From Smittium mucronatum (taxonomy: Eukaryota; Kickxellomycota; Harpellomycetes; Harpellales; Legeriomycetaceae), in contig LSSL01000791.1 of assembly GCA_001953115.1 (NCBI GenBank), forward strand, positions 1-29,132: DNA of 29,132 bases. Direction: 5' to 3'. Positions 11,200-21,990 of the stretch are shown piece after piece. The notes beneath the pieces are model-generated. The model did not search any database and was not told where the DNA came from. It saw only the letters and a program-made list of their open reading frames with translations. Positions within the stretch are counted from its first letter, which is position 1, and every line of letters starts with the position of its first letter. A program made the translations under genes and the position numbers.

Positions 11200-12952
11200 T
11201 TAAAAGTAGCTATGTAGTTTCTTGTCAAGATCAGATTTAAAGCTAGATGCGAAGGGGGAGATATTAGTATTGAGTTCTGGCATGCGGAACCTGGAGGCAT
11301 TTGGGTCAAACCCGCCGAACAAACCGCCATTAGCATGCATAGCATTTCGGCCCCAGTCTCCGGAAGCTCCAAACTCGCGTTCTGACGAAAACTTGAACTT
11401 TTGTTCGATGTTTCTGGATATGCCCGAGCTTTTGTCTAGGAACTGGTCTCGATTATGGCGGATATCAGTATGGACTTTAGTAACTCCATGAGAACAACAA
11501 TCGCTGTCATCGCGGTAATGGTTGTGGTGGTGATGGTGGCAATGTTTGGGCTTAGACTCGCTAGAATGGAGATTAAAATCATCAGCTCGAGCATAAATCC
11601 CAGCTTCAGAGTTGTGTCGATTTGAAGTACTGGAAGATTTTTTGTAGTAGAAACTGGTGTTGTCGTGTGGGTTTACGCACCGTTTTTCGTCGAGAAGACG
11701 TTCGTTATTGTGGTCAAAGTTCAAACTATCCCGGTAGTTTGAAGTAGTTTCTTCGTGCCTTCCGTGACCACTAGCAGATGAATGAGTGTGGTGGGGAACC
11801 ATTTCATGAGGGTTCGTATCGCGATAGAATGGTAAAGAGGGCCGATGCTCGTGAGTGTGAGATTCTTCATCACGACTATACTTCTGGTGGGTGGAGCTAT
11901 GTCCAGTGCCATTGTTTAAACAATTTGGTTTGGAGGAGCTGATATAGAAAGATTCGTAATTAGGATATTCAGTTTGAGTTTTTTCAGAGCGTTTGACATC
12001 AACACCCACATTTATATTAACGTTATGGTTAGGGGGATCGGCCACCGGTGGTTGAATGGTAGCTGGGGGACATATATTATCTTCAGACGACGAGTACCCG
12101 ATATTCAAAAGAATAGACTCTAGACGTTCTCTTGTATAGACTAATGCTGTGTCTATTGTTTCGCTAAATATTGGGAAGAACGACGATAAACAAATTGAGA
12201 ACCTGAATCCTTCGTACGTTGTGGGGCTTACAAACACCCGATCTATTCTGGAAACCACTTCAGCCCCGAACGAACCAACAATTCCAGTATGGTGTATCGT
12301 CCTCTTGGAAGCACGGATTTTACAAATCTATTAAGAAGAAAACATGCAAAGAAAAAAATGGTAGCTTTATCTATTTAAACATATTTTATTGACGCATCCA
12401 CTAAAAAGAAGAGTTTTTTTTTTTAATTGAAAAAGTACTTACTTTACATGGAACATCAAAAAATAAAGAATCGACGGAAACATATATTGAAAGGGCCATT
12501 TTGACGTATACGGCTCTTTCTGCCTCGTTATAATTGTAAGCATCAACTACGACATTTTTTCCCTATTCGAAATCATCAAATAAAAACAAATTAATTTACT
12601 ATAAATATGAACGAATAACTTTTTTTAAAAAAAATAAAGAAATGGAGATAGAGGGAAGAACTTACCTCTAGTAGCAACAGTCTAGCCTTTTCAGCACACA
12701 TAGATTTGGGAATATTTTCGTCTCTACTGACTCGAACCCAATTCTAAATAAAAAAATGATAAATAAATTGTAAGGTTGCAAGTGGAGAGAGAGAATATAG
12801 CCACAAATACTTTTAAAAGAAAAAAATATGTAAAAAAAAGTGGTAAAAATAATGGAGTAGAAAATAATTACACTGATATTGCTGACTAGACTTGTTGCAA
12901 ACACTGTCTTCCCGGAGCAAGGAAGACCGGATAAAACTAGTAGCTGTACCAT
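11200..12952 (-). CDS. PNKP-like P-loop kinase (AAA_33 type) with long His-rich C-terminal tail, 4 exons
   Basis: Exons on the minus strand are 12952-12872, 12743-12666, 12562-12443 and 12327-11200; introns are 128, 103 and 115 nt with GT(AATT/AAGT)...TAG ends. Together they encode 468 residues. An in-frame TAA upstream fixes the start. Residues 1-135 form a P-loop kinase domain: Walker A GLPCSGKT at 9-16, WVRVSRDE at 29-36, KNVVVDAYN at 55-63, a C..R...R..H lid-like segment at 95-105 and a terminal YEGF at 131-134. This order is typical of the kinase domain of polynucleotide kinase 3'-phosphatase and related AAA_33 proteins, which phosphorylate nucleic-acid or small-molecule hydroxyls. Residues about 180-440 are low-complexity and rich in Ser, Asn, Asp and His, with HCHHHHHNH at 355-363 followed by a CC pair. 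No phosphatase or aprataxin domain is present. The substrate is unknown. Confidence 0.82.
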
Positions 12953-14411
12953 ATCTCCCTCTTTCTGGCTTTACAGATGGATTATCGAAAAGCAAAAAGG
13001 CAATAATTGATATGTAATGAATATACAATAAAAAGTTTAATACTTTTATGCAAATTTAACGTTATGACTATTTTCGAGAAAAGGATATTTGCGATATAAA
13101 GAATAAATTACAAAAACTCTACAAGACATTGCTAGTATTTAGAATCGCTGCAATCTATTTAAGAAATTATGGTTTTTACCATATTTGAACATTTTTTCCT
13201 AAAATGGCATTCCTTTAACCAACTTATTCGTTGGTATCTTGGGAAGAATTGGTGTTTTTGGCCAATAAAATACGCGCTTAGTGTCGATTATAGAGAATAA
13301 ATAGCGGTAAAAATATCGACATTTAAACAATTAAATCAACCAATCAAACACATGCTCTCAGCATTTCTTTAGAGTGCTTATAGGATTGGGTTTCCCATTT
13401 TGGGCATTGTTGGCGAAACTCTCATAGAAATTTTAACTACCGTGTTTTTACTTGGCTTTTGATTGAATGGATATCATATACAGCTGCCAAAAATAGCTGC
13501 TTACCTCATCAAATACTGCTGAGATATAATAGCTGAGAAAAATACTAAACGACTAAAAAATAAACTATATAAATCAATACTAACAGCTAGTCAAAACAGA
13601 AACACGAACATTAAGTTTAAAAGCTCATCTTTGTAAACATAAGGTTCATACAGGCTTATGGATAATGAATAACATTGCTATTTAGGGCTTGTGGAATATG
13701 CAATCCATAATTTTTTCCTAATCCAGAGCATAAACCAAAACCATTCACACTTATATAAGCTCACAACAAACAAATAAAAAAATCTGACAACATCGATTAT
13801 CACTAGGTAGCGTTGAGTTATAATCCCTCTTCAAGCATTTTTTTTTATAAAATAAAGAATTATCGCTGAGTAACTTCCATCTCTTAAATAAATCGCTTTT
13901 TTTTTAAAAAAAAAAAAATGAACCCAGGTAATATCAATTTTATTAAAAGCTTGTATTTGGGTGATCTTGGATTCCCAGTACTCCTAAACACTCCAAAAAT
14001 GGTACCAAGAGTCTTATTTTTTTTTTACATCACCCCACTCCCAACCCAAAAAATTATCATTAAACTTAGGGTTTGAATTCTCTACAATTTTTTAGTTCAG
14101 AAAAAATTTCTGGACACAGTCTTGTACAATTCTCGAAAGGATGGATGTTTTCGGTAAAAAAATGTTCCAAATTATACATATTTAATCTTCAGATATCCAT
14201 ACTAGAAAGAATGGAAGAAAAACACAATTAATGTTTAGGTCAATAAAATCAATTAGTTTCCAAATCACACTTGAGGTTTGGTTAATGCTTCGTAGTATTA
14301 AGTATTTTAAGAAGTTTTGTATTGATTACATTCAGCTGTTTTTATCTGGGTTTAGAAAATGTCGATAAATAAAATGGAATAAACACTGGTTTAGAATTGG
14401 TGATAAAACGT
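12953..14411. other. Intergenic region of intermediate composition, no convincing gene
   Basis: GC is visibly higher than in the outer deserts. A CCAAT-type box (ttggccaataaa, about 13258-13269) lies about 300 bp upstream of the kinase start and could belong to its promoter. Short open stretches on both strands, for example 13372-13464 plus with an in-frame stop just before, fall within chance length for this composition. A possible three-exon small gene at 13918-14368 is described under findings; I do not call it as a gene. Confidence 0.5.
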
Positions 14412-15554
14412 GTTCCTCCAAAAAAAATATAGTAAATATTATTTAAACATACCTGGGGTATTAATATATTGTTTTTCAATTCACAGTTATAGAATTCTTT
14501 TTCTTAAATTCCAACTATAGTGGTCCGGTGGTTTTTTTATTTAGGGGGCGGCTTTGTGCCTGATTCACTTTTTTTGAAACTTTTCTGAGTATATCATTAT
14601 CTACAACGAGTAGGGCTCTTCTAAAAATGCCTATTGTAAATTTTAACTTTTCCAAATGCGTCATTAGATAAGAGAACATTGATAAACCATTGCGATAATG
14701 ATGAAAAATAGATTGCCATGTAATTTTCCCCCCAAACTTTGCTTTTCATCTATAATAGCTTTTTAGTATTATAAAAATCTAAAATCCTGCGACTCTTAGA
14801 AGTTCTATACTTCCCCCACACCCCCACTCTGCCATCATTCTCTTTATTTTATGTTGATTTTATTTTGGGCTTTATAAAATCTCTTCTTATCTTCCTGAAG
14901 CCTTCAATTCATCTACTAATCCACATTTTGTAGTTGCATTAGCAATTAGGTATAAAAGAACATTATTCTTATTTAAATCATTTTCCTTGTTATAAAATTT
15001 ACACAATCATTACCTCAAAAGATCTTCCGGTAAATCTGGTCACTTTTCGACTTTATAAAAAACTAATGCCTAATTTCTGAAATAAAACCTATTTAAAAAA
15101 CTAGCTATGTCAGAAAAAAAATACTCAATATCTTTTTTTCTCTTATTCTCAGAGTTAATAAACCCATATAGTGATTAAAGTATATTCTTCCATCTATAGG
15201 CGCCAAAAATGCATTTCGATTGGTTCTAGATTTTATCTCTATTGATATATCGGAACCAATTTCCATATTAGACTCAAACTCATCCTCTTTTTTTTAGATT
15301 CTTTACTGTTGCCTTGGTAATCATACCATCAAAAATCTGACAGACTTCCACCTTATGGAAGTAAAAAACAAAAATACAATATTGGTACCGGTATAGTGAC
15401 ACTTGTTTAAAAAATACATGAAGTTGATCTTTTTCATACCATGAAAGCTCTATTCTATCCGACATTTCCACTTGTTTAGATTCTGTTCTTGTAGATTGGA
15501 AACCTTCGTAGATGGCATGACAACTATTGATACACATTAAGCCGTCTGAATCTA
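14412..15554. repeat. 1143-bp duplicated sequence, copy 1 (left of gap)
   Basis: It matches 15700-16842 base for base at a constant offset of 1288, with no net indel. By eye there are 11 substitutions, for example at 14536, 14542 and 14562, or about 99.0% identity. Its right end coincides exactly with the first N of the gap. The homology cannot be followed to the left of 14412, because its partner would lie inside the gap. Confidence 0.95.
14515..14745 (-). other. 76-codon open frame inside copy 1 (also in copy 2 at 15803-16033)
   Basis: An open minus-strand frame ending in TTGPL, containing KLKFTIGIYRR and ALLVVDNDMLRK. It has a Lys- and Ser-containing, protein-like composition but no family that I recognise. 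An internal ATG would give only 54 residues. A frame of this length is expected about once by chance in a region of this size and composition, so it is weak evidence of a gene or exon. Confidence 0.12.
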
Positions 15555-15699
15555 NNNNNNNNNNNNNNNNNNNNNNNNNNNNNNNNNNNNNNNNNNNNNN
15601 NNNNNNNNNNNNNNNNNNNNNNNNNNNNNNNNNNNNNNNNNNNNNNNNNNNNNNNNNNNNNNNNNNNNNNNNNNNNNNNNNNNNNNNNNNNNNNNNNNN
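15555..15699. other. Assembly gap (145 N)
   Basis: A run of N. Open frames reported across it are meaningless. The flanking sequences are near-identical copies of one another, which suggests that the true gap size may be negative (overlapping contigs). Confidence 0.99.
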
Positions 15700-16842
15700 G
15701 TTCCTCCAAAAAAAATATAGTAAATATTATTTAAACATACCTGGGGTATTAATATATTGTTTTTCAATTCACAGTTATAGAATTCTTTTTCTTAAATTCC
15801 AACTATAGTGGTCCGGTGGTTTTGTTATTGAGGGGGCGGCTTTGTGCCTGATTCACTTTCTTTGAAACTTTTCTGAGCATATCATTATCTACAACGAGTA
15901 GGGCTCTTCTATAAATGCCTATTGTAAATTTTAACTTTTCCAAATGCGTCATTAGAGAAGAGAACATTGATAAACCATTGCGATAATGATGAAAAATAGA
16001 TTGCCATGTAATTTCCCCCCCAAACTTTGCTTTTCATCTATAATAGCTTTTTAGTATTATAAAAATCTAAAATCCTGCGACTCTTAGAAGTTCTATACTT
16101 CCCCCACACCCCCACTCTGCCATCATTCTCTTTATTTTATGTTGATTTTATTTTGGGCTTTATAAAATCTCTTCTTATCTTCCTGAAGCCTTCAATTCAT
16201 CTACTAATCCACATTTTGTAGTTGCATTAGCAATTAGGTATAAAAGAACATTATTCTTATTTAAATCATTTTCCTTGTTATAAAATTTACACAATCATTA
16301 CCTCAAAAGATCTTCCGGTAAATCTGGTCACTTTTCGACTTTATAAAAAACTAATACCTAATTTCTGAAATAAAACCTATTTAAAAAACTAGCTATGTCA
16401 GAAAAAAAATACTCAATATCTTTTTTTCTCTTATTCTCAGAGTTAATCAACCCATATAGTGATTAAAGTATGTTCTTCCATCTATAGGCGCCAAAAATGC
16501 ATTTCGATTGGTTCTAGATTTTATCTCTATTGATATATCGGAACCAATTTCCATATTAGACTCAAACTCATCCTCTTTTTTTTAGATTCTTTACTGTTGC
16601 CTTGGTAATCATACCAACAAAAATCTGACAGACTTCCACCTTATGGAAGTAAAAAACAAAAATACAATATTGGTACCGGTATAGTGACACTTGTTTAAAA
16701 AATACATGAAGTTGATCTTTTTCATACCATGAAAGCTCTATTCTATCCGACATTTCCACTTGTTTAGATTCTGTTCTTGTAGATTGGAAACCTTCGTAGA
16801 TGGCATGACAACTATTGATACACATTAAGCCGTCTGAATCTA
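15700..16842. repeat. 1143-bp duplicated sequence, copy 2 (right of gap)
   Basis: Its left end coincides exactly with the last N of the gap. It differs from copy 1 by 11 scattered substitutions. Sequence beyond 16842 is unique in this window. Confidence 0.95.
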
Positions 16843-16852
16843 TCAAATTCAA
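16568..16852 (-). other. 94-codon open frame, uncharacterised (partial in copy 1 at 15280-15537)
   Basis: The frame runs from an ATG at 16852 and contains ELSWYEKDQLHVFFKQ and a C-terminal TVKNLKKRG. No family is recognised. It ends at a run of eight A. A one-base shift there would open a further frame of about 60 codons (EDEFESNMEIGSD...LAPIDGR). This could be a decayed gene or chance; the length is only marginally above random expectation. Between the copies, Asp/Val differs once in this frame. Confidence 0.15.
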
Positions 16853-18960
16853 ACATCATTATTTTTGGTGTATCTCATAAATTGCTGCCGTTAAAATCAC
16901 AACCTATCTTTCTTTAGACAAAAAGACTGCTTCTTAGCCGTTCCCAATTAAATTATTAAAATATAATTATTTATTTCTTTAACTTTATAACCTTATAATT
17001 TTCTACCTCCCCCCCTCCCATCACCTCCCCCGCTTTTTTTTGATTTTTTGCATTAATATGTATATAATATTCTTAGTGTAGGGGGGGGAAGCGGTTTAAA
17101 ATATTTTAGACTCTTTTTCATCTAGAATTTGACTTTAAAGAAATATTTAAAAAATATCTATATATAAGTCTACTTAATAATTTATACCACATCATTTTTT
17201 GGAATAGTAGAAAAATCCTATCAATAAATCAATTGAGATTAGTGACAATTTAATTCAAAGTCCTTGGAATAAAGTTATTTCATTTTTAAAATTAAACCAG
17301 AAAAAAATTCATATCTAATTTGGTTTTTTGATTGTCTTTAAACGGAAAAATGATTACATTCTATCTGCAAATAATAACTCCTGCAATATATCTATATATA
17401 TGCCCCTCTATTAATTCCAACATTAAAGTGTCTTTTACTCTTCATCATTGAAAAAAAAGCATTTATAAAAGTTTGAAATTATCCTTAGGGGCTGTTATCG
17501 ATTTGGGAAATTCCATTTTCCAGGAACCTTTCATCCAAAAATTGGATAAAATTCAGATTTTTATAAATAGGATTATTTCTCTTACTTTAAGAAGTATTAA
17601 CTCATTTCTTTAGCTAATATCTTGAGATTTAAGAAAATTTCAATTGGTTTATCCTTGTTGTGATTTAATTTTATTTGAAAAAAAAAAGATTTTTTAATTC
17701 TAATATTATATTTATATCTACGTGCTTATCATCGCTCTTTTCCATCTTTTTTAATTAACATTATTATATCGATTTTTTTTGTTTCAATCATAATTATCTT
17801 TATATAAGATTCAATGATAGTTTATTTTTAGTTACAAAATGGCCCACCTGTATATGGTTTATAACTTCACCAGGATGTTCTCATTATACATAAATTTCAT
17901 ATTAATTTATTTATATTAAAACCGGTATATTTAAAATATCTATTTTTTTTAAAAAAAAATCGAATGCCCTTATGTTTATAAACTTGAAGGTTTCTCGGGT
18001 TGGTAATAAAATTATCCAGATTTTCTTTTTAATTAGTTAATATTGTGTCCAAAGGGATTTTAGATGATTTATATCGACTTAAAATGGTTTTAGTATTTTA
18101 TCAAAATATAATGTATATTTCTTAGTTCTCTTTAGTTTCATTATAAGAACTCCGCTATTTAAAAAAGAAAGCTTCTTTCCTAGATTTGGCTATTTTATAA
18201 CACTAACAGAGTCTTATCCGATTTTTTTAAAACTCCAAATCAAATGAAAAAAACATTCTAAAACTATAATTATTTCCTCTATTTCCGTGAAACTCATATT
18301 TCTTATAAATTACTATTTCTATACTTGATCGATTATGTTAGGGGTTTTTTTCGTTATTGTCGCGATTTAGTTGATTTTATTTCACTTCTCACTCTCAAAC
18401 GAATTAAATTAAAATCATTCGTATCTAAGGGAATTTAACAATTTTCTTTTCTTCAGGCGTTTGGACTCGCCTTGTTTTAATTAATTATTCTTTTGATTTC
18501 GATTTGTTTTGAAATCACAGGAAATATTAGCTTCAATATCATTAAGAACTCTTTTTCATCTTTACTTGCTATGTTAATCTTTTGTATTTATAGGCTGATC
18601 AATTTTTTTTTCAAAATTATGTAAAATTTAAGTGTATCAAAATCCCCTTTCAGTCTATTGAAATAGGTATGGGCGGTGGGCTTTCCTGAAAATGACAAGT
18701 TTTAAAAAATAAACTTTAATGAGTAAATTAAATTAAATATGGAAACCTTTTTAAGCATAAATTTAATCCACAAACATCAGGTGGTGATGGGAATAATTGA
18801 TCTGGTTTAAAATCGCGCTGTATTGTAAATTTAAAAGGACTTTTTTGAAAAAGGATCCTGAAAATCGACTCATATACAAATAAAACCTTCATGTTTAATA
18901 TATATATTATTGAAAATTAAGCACGCTATTTAAGCATAAATCATCTCTGTTTCATTAAAA
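16843..18960. other. AT-rich intergenic sequence with C/G tracts
   Basis: No supportable coding sequence. It includes a C-rich block at 17006-17031 and a G8 run at 17081-17088 (see findings), A/T tracts, and occasional patches of balanced composition near 17400-17540 and 18430-18560. No tRNA-like B box was found. Confidence 0.6.
17009..17031 (-). other. Candidate G-quadruplex motif
   Basis: Read on the minus strand: G5, a 7-nt loop, G3, a 1-nt loop, then G7, which can supply two more G3 runs. This satisfies the usual G3+N1-7 pattern. It is striking in a region this AT-rich, but no adjacent gene indicates a role. Confidence 0.5.
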
Positions 18961-20620
18961 AAGCTCGAAAAAAATCATAATTCATTATATTTCAACGAAA
19001 TACAGGGTCTATAAAAAATGATAATGTAATCCCCATTAAAAATTGCCCCAAAACAAACATTTAATGTATTAGTAAAAAAAGTGCTATGAAAAGATTCATT
19101 TTTAGTGAATAGTGACTTGAAACGGGAAGAAGCGTTAAAATTGGTTATATATTGGCACAGATCTTTGACAGAATTCAAATATAATAATATACTTCAAAAA
19201 TCAAATCGAGAGAAAAACGCCTCTGAAAATGATGATGATAATAATAATGCGCTTTTAATTGTAAAATTTGATTTTTTTAATATATTTTGATCGTTGATTG
19301 AACTATTAAGATATTTTTGCTACTAAAAATTCCAGAAAGTTTCATCATCCTTTCTGCATATCATATTATTTTAGAATTGAGCTCTTTAATGAAAATATGA
19401 ATTTTATTTAAATAAGTACTTGCTTTTAATGGTTCATATTGCTACCATTATTGAATGCAAAACTAATGGGATAAAAATATTTTTTAATAAATCAACATAT
19501 TAAGGGAATTCTTAATATCGACTAACCTTGGTCCCTAATATATTGGTTTTTTGAGACTGAAAAAAACGATCTAATTTACTAAATGAATTTCCGTCTTTAT
19601 AATTTATTTATTTTTGATGTAGCCTCCATTTCCAAGAGGGTAAAAAGGAATAAAATCTCAATCCAAAGCCATATAATTTGACTTCGCACGGCCGTAACTA
19701 CTACTACCAAAACTAGTATAGATAATCAACTTGGCTTACTATTTTATTTGATCCATTTAATATTTGATTATACACATCCTTCAAGCACAAGAAGATAAAA
19801 ACTTATTTAAATTCGCACTAAAATGATACCGAAGCTAGGTGTACCGCAAGAATATATTTGAATTGTTTTTGTAATTGCAATTATAACCTACTTTTGGAAG
19901 AAATATCCATATTCACATAAGAAAAAAACAAAAACTAAGATTTTTTTCGCCTTGAACCAATTCCTACTAGGTGTGAAGATGTTAAAACAGCAAAGGGAGG
20001 AAGGAGTGGTTAGATAAATGAATTTTTGAATTTTTCTAAACTATTCTATAAATTTTTATTAAATTTTAATAAACAACCTTTAAAAAAATAGTGATATTGG
20101 ATGAAATTGACTATATGTTCTGAATGAGATCTGATATAGTGGATATAAATATAGCAAATTATTCGTATTTGAATCCCAAAGGCATTTCAAATGTTTATTT
20201 TTTCGATAAAACAAACAAGAAATTTATGTTTTTATCAATAAAACTCATCATTAGATGAAAATTATATATATTTTATTTCACAATTTTAATATGATCCCTA
20301 AAGATAAAAAATAATTCACAATTTATTAAATATAGATAAAGATCATATCTTTATTTTACGATTGTTTCGATACCCCTTTTCTAGTCTGACTACCATATTA
20401 AAATAATATTATATTTATCATTTAGATGTGCTGGCCAATAAATTCTATTAACTATTCATTGGCATTAATGGATCTTTTTTTATTATCCTTCTAACTCGAG
20501 TCTAAAAAAAATGAAAAGAATATGTAAAATATTCTTCGTAGTTGTAAGTAAAGCTTTGTGTATGTTTATTTAGTTTTATTCCTCCATGTCTCTATAAAAA
20601 AATACAAATTCATTAACTTC
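18961..20620. other. Mixed-composition region with short broken open frames
   Basis: Short open stretches occur on the plus strand, such as 19099-19287 (NSDLKREEALKLVIYWHRS) and 19941-20018 (FLLGVKMLKQQREEGVV). None has an intact start-to-stop structure of useful length or a recognised domain. They may be fragments of decayed genes or chance frames. A CCAAT-type string, gccaataaa, is at 20433-20441 with no gene beside it. Confidence 0.4.
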
Positions 20621-20625
20621 TTCAG

Positions 20626-21465
20626 GAAAATATTGGATATGTTGTTTTAGACAAGGATGATCACAAAATGCAACACATTGTTGGTGGGAAAACAGTTAAA
20701 AATATATTGGTCGTGAAAGCGAACGGCATTGATGAATTAGCTTCCTATTTTTGATTTATATTTTTAATCCTACGACTTCTTAGGATTTTGGCTCAAAAAA
20801 TATGAATACACATCTTCGATATTTTTTAGAGCACAAGCTACGTTTAAGCAGTATATCATGTGCTACAAGAGAAAATATTCCCTAAAAGATAGTATACATT
20901 GTAGCTTCGTATGATAAAATTCGCAATTCCATCATATTCTGTTGATCCATTTGAATGTTGGCAATTTCAGTAAAACAATTGGCTAAAATCTTATTTGTTT
21001 TTTTAATTAGAAAAGCTATTTTCCAAACCTATCTTCTGATTACATTAAAATTAAAGATTTAAAATCGATTGATGTCTTTAAAAGCCCAATTTTTCGAAAG
21101 GATGATTTATTATTAAATATCTTTGTAGGCGTGAAAATGTTTAAACGCCTTAAAATTTATATTTTTTTATAAAACAAGTTTAACCAAAGCAAGTCTTCAT
21201 GACACCAATAGCTGGGTCGAGCGGGATAAATACACTCACAAAAATATTGAAATAGCCTGTTTTCAAGCAATGGTTTCCTCTGAGAAAAAAAAATACACGA
21301 GCTAATTACATTTTTAATGTAAAAGTTTTATTGGAGTATAGAAAGTACTAATTCGCATCAAATAAACTGTTAGTTGGTGTATATGAATTGACTTTATTAC
21401 AAGATAACATCATTAAAAACTATACTAAAAAATACCAAAAAAAGAATATGTATTAAAAAATAAGA
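20626..21465 (+). pseudogene. Series of broken coding-like segments (possible gene or transposon relic)
   Basis: Consecutive plus-strand open segments lie close together. One at 20626-20754 has 42 codons after a TTCAG acceptor and ends ASYF-stop. One at about 20906-20971 contains FAIPSYSVDPFECWQF. One at about 21011-21173 contains KSYFPNLSSDYIKIKD and stops just after a T7 run; one fewer T would join it to a segment with TNSWVERDKYTHKN (about 21174-21304). One at about 21320-21455 carries an internal TAA before KLLVGVYELTLLQDN. Each alone could be chance; the run of them in more balanced sequence suggests decay of a real coding region. No family is identified. Confidence 0.25.
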
Positions 21466-21479
21466 TTACCCTAACTAAA

Positions 21480-21990
21480 ATAAGGTCCTCTGCTCGGTTA
21501 CTAGCTGAGTATGTACGAGAATTGGACACAATCTACGAAACGAAATACCCCTACCCCCTACCTGATATTTCTTCGAGTAGTTTGGATGACTGAGGTTACA
21601 TGCGGTCGTAAATAAGGTAAATTTTTAATTAAAAAAAGTAGATTGAAACGATTAAACTCCCACTTAGAGCCTACTTCTAACAGGATTAATAAAATTAGGC
21701 TCCTAATCAAAATTGGGATGGTCGACTTGGCTTTCCTACAAATAGCTGTTAGATGCTGAGATCCGTCTGGATGTCAATCCCTGGACTTATATACATAAAA
21801 TGTCCCAGATTGTGCTAAACTTCTCTGTTTCTCCTGTTTCAATATGGTCCTTTTCTAGGATCACTGATATCTGAATCGATGTGCACTATCTCAACTAATC
21901 CCAAATAAGAATAGTACAGCACTGTGTGAAATTTTAGTATTGTGTGTCTTTTCGGAGTACACAACTTGATCCCCTAAACCAATGCAAATT
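21480..21990. other. Higher-GC island, possibly a retrotransposon LTR relic
   Basis: By eye near 40% GC, far above both flanks. A subsegment, 21747-21963, starts TGTTAG, contains a TATA-like CTTATATACATAAAA around 21788-21802, and ends near CGGAGTACACA. That is loosely the form of a short solo LTR (TG...CA), but no target-site duplication was seen. It is not otherwise recognised. Confidence 0.25.

Noticed and set aside
11222..11491. Plus-strand open frame of 89 codons
   Set aside because: It lies antisense to the last exon of the P-loop kinase gene, whose minus-strand reading continues in frame from the conserved kinase domain.
12668..13028. Minus-strand open frames reading past MVQLLVLSGLPC into F/I-rich sequence, and an overlapping frame from 13028
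   Set aside because: The F/I-rich part is intron 1 (12871-12744). Splicing to N-W-V-R restores the kinase domain. The second frame only overlaps it in a different phase.
12953..13060. A KTI12 or PSTK identity for the P-loop kinase
   Set aside because: The Walker A sequence fits several families, but the WVRVSRDE, C..R...R..H and EGF features match PNKP/AAA_33-type kinases better. A specific gene name was withheld.
15524..15808. Open frames spanning the N gap
   Set aside because: They consist mostly of undetermined residues and have no biological meaning.
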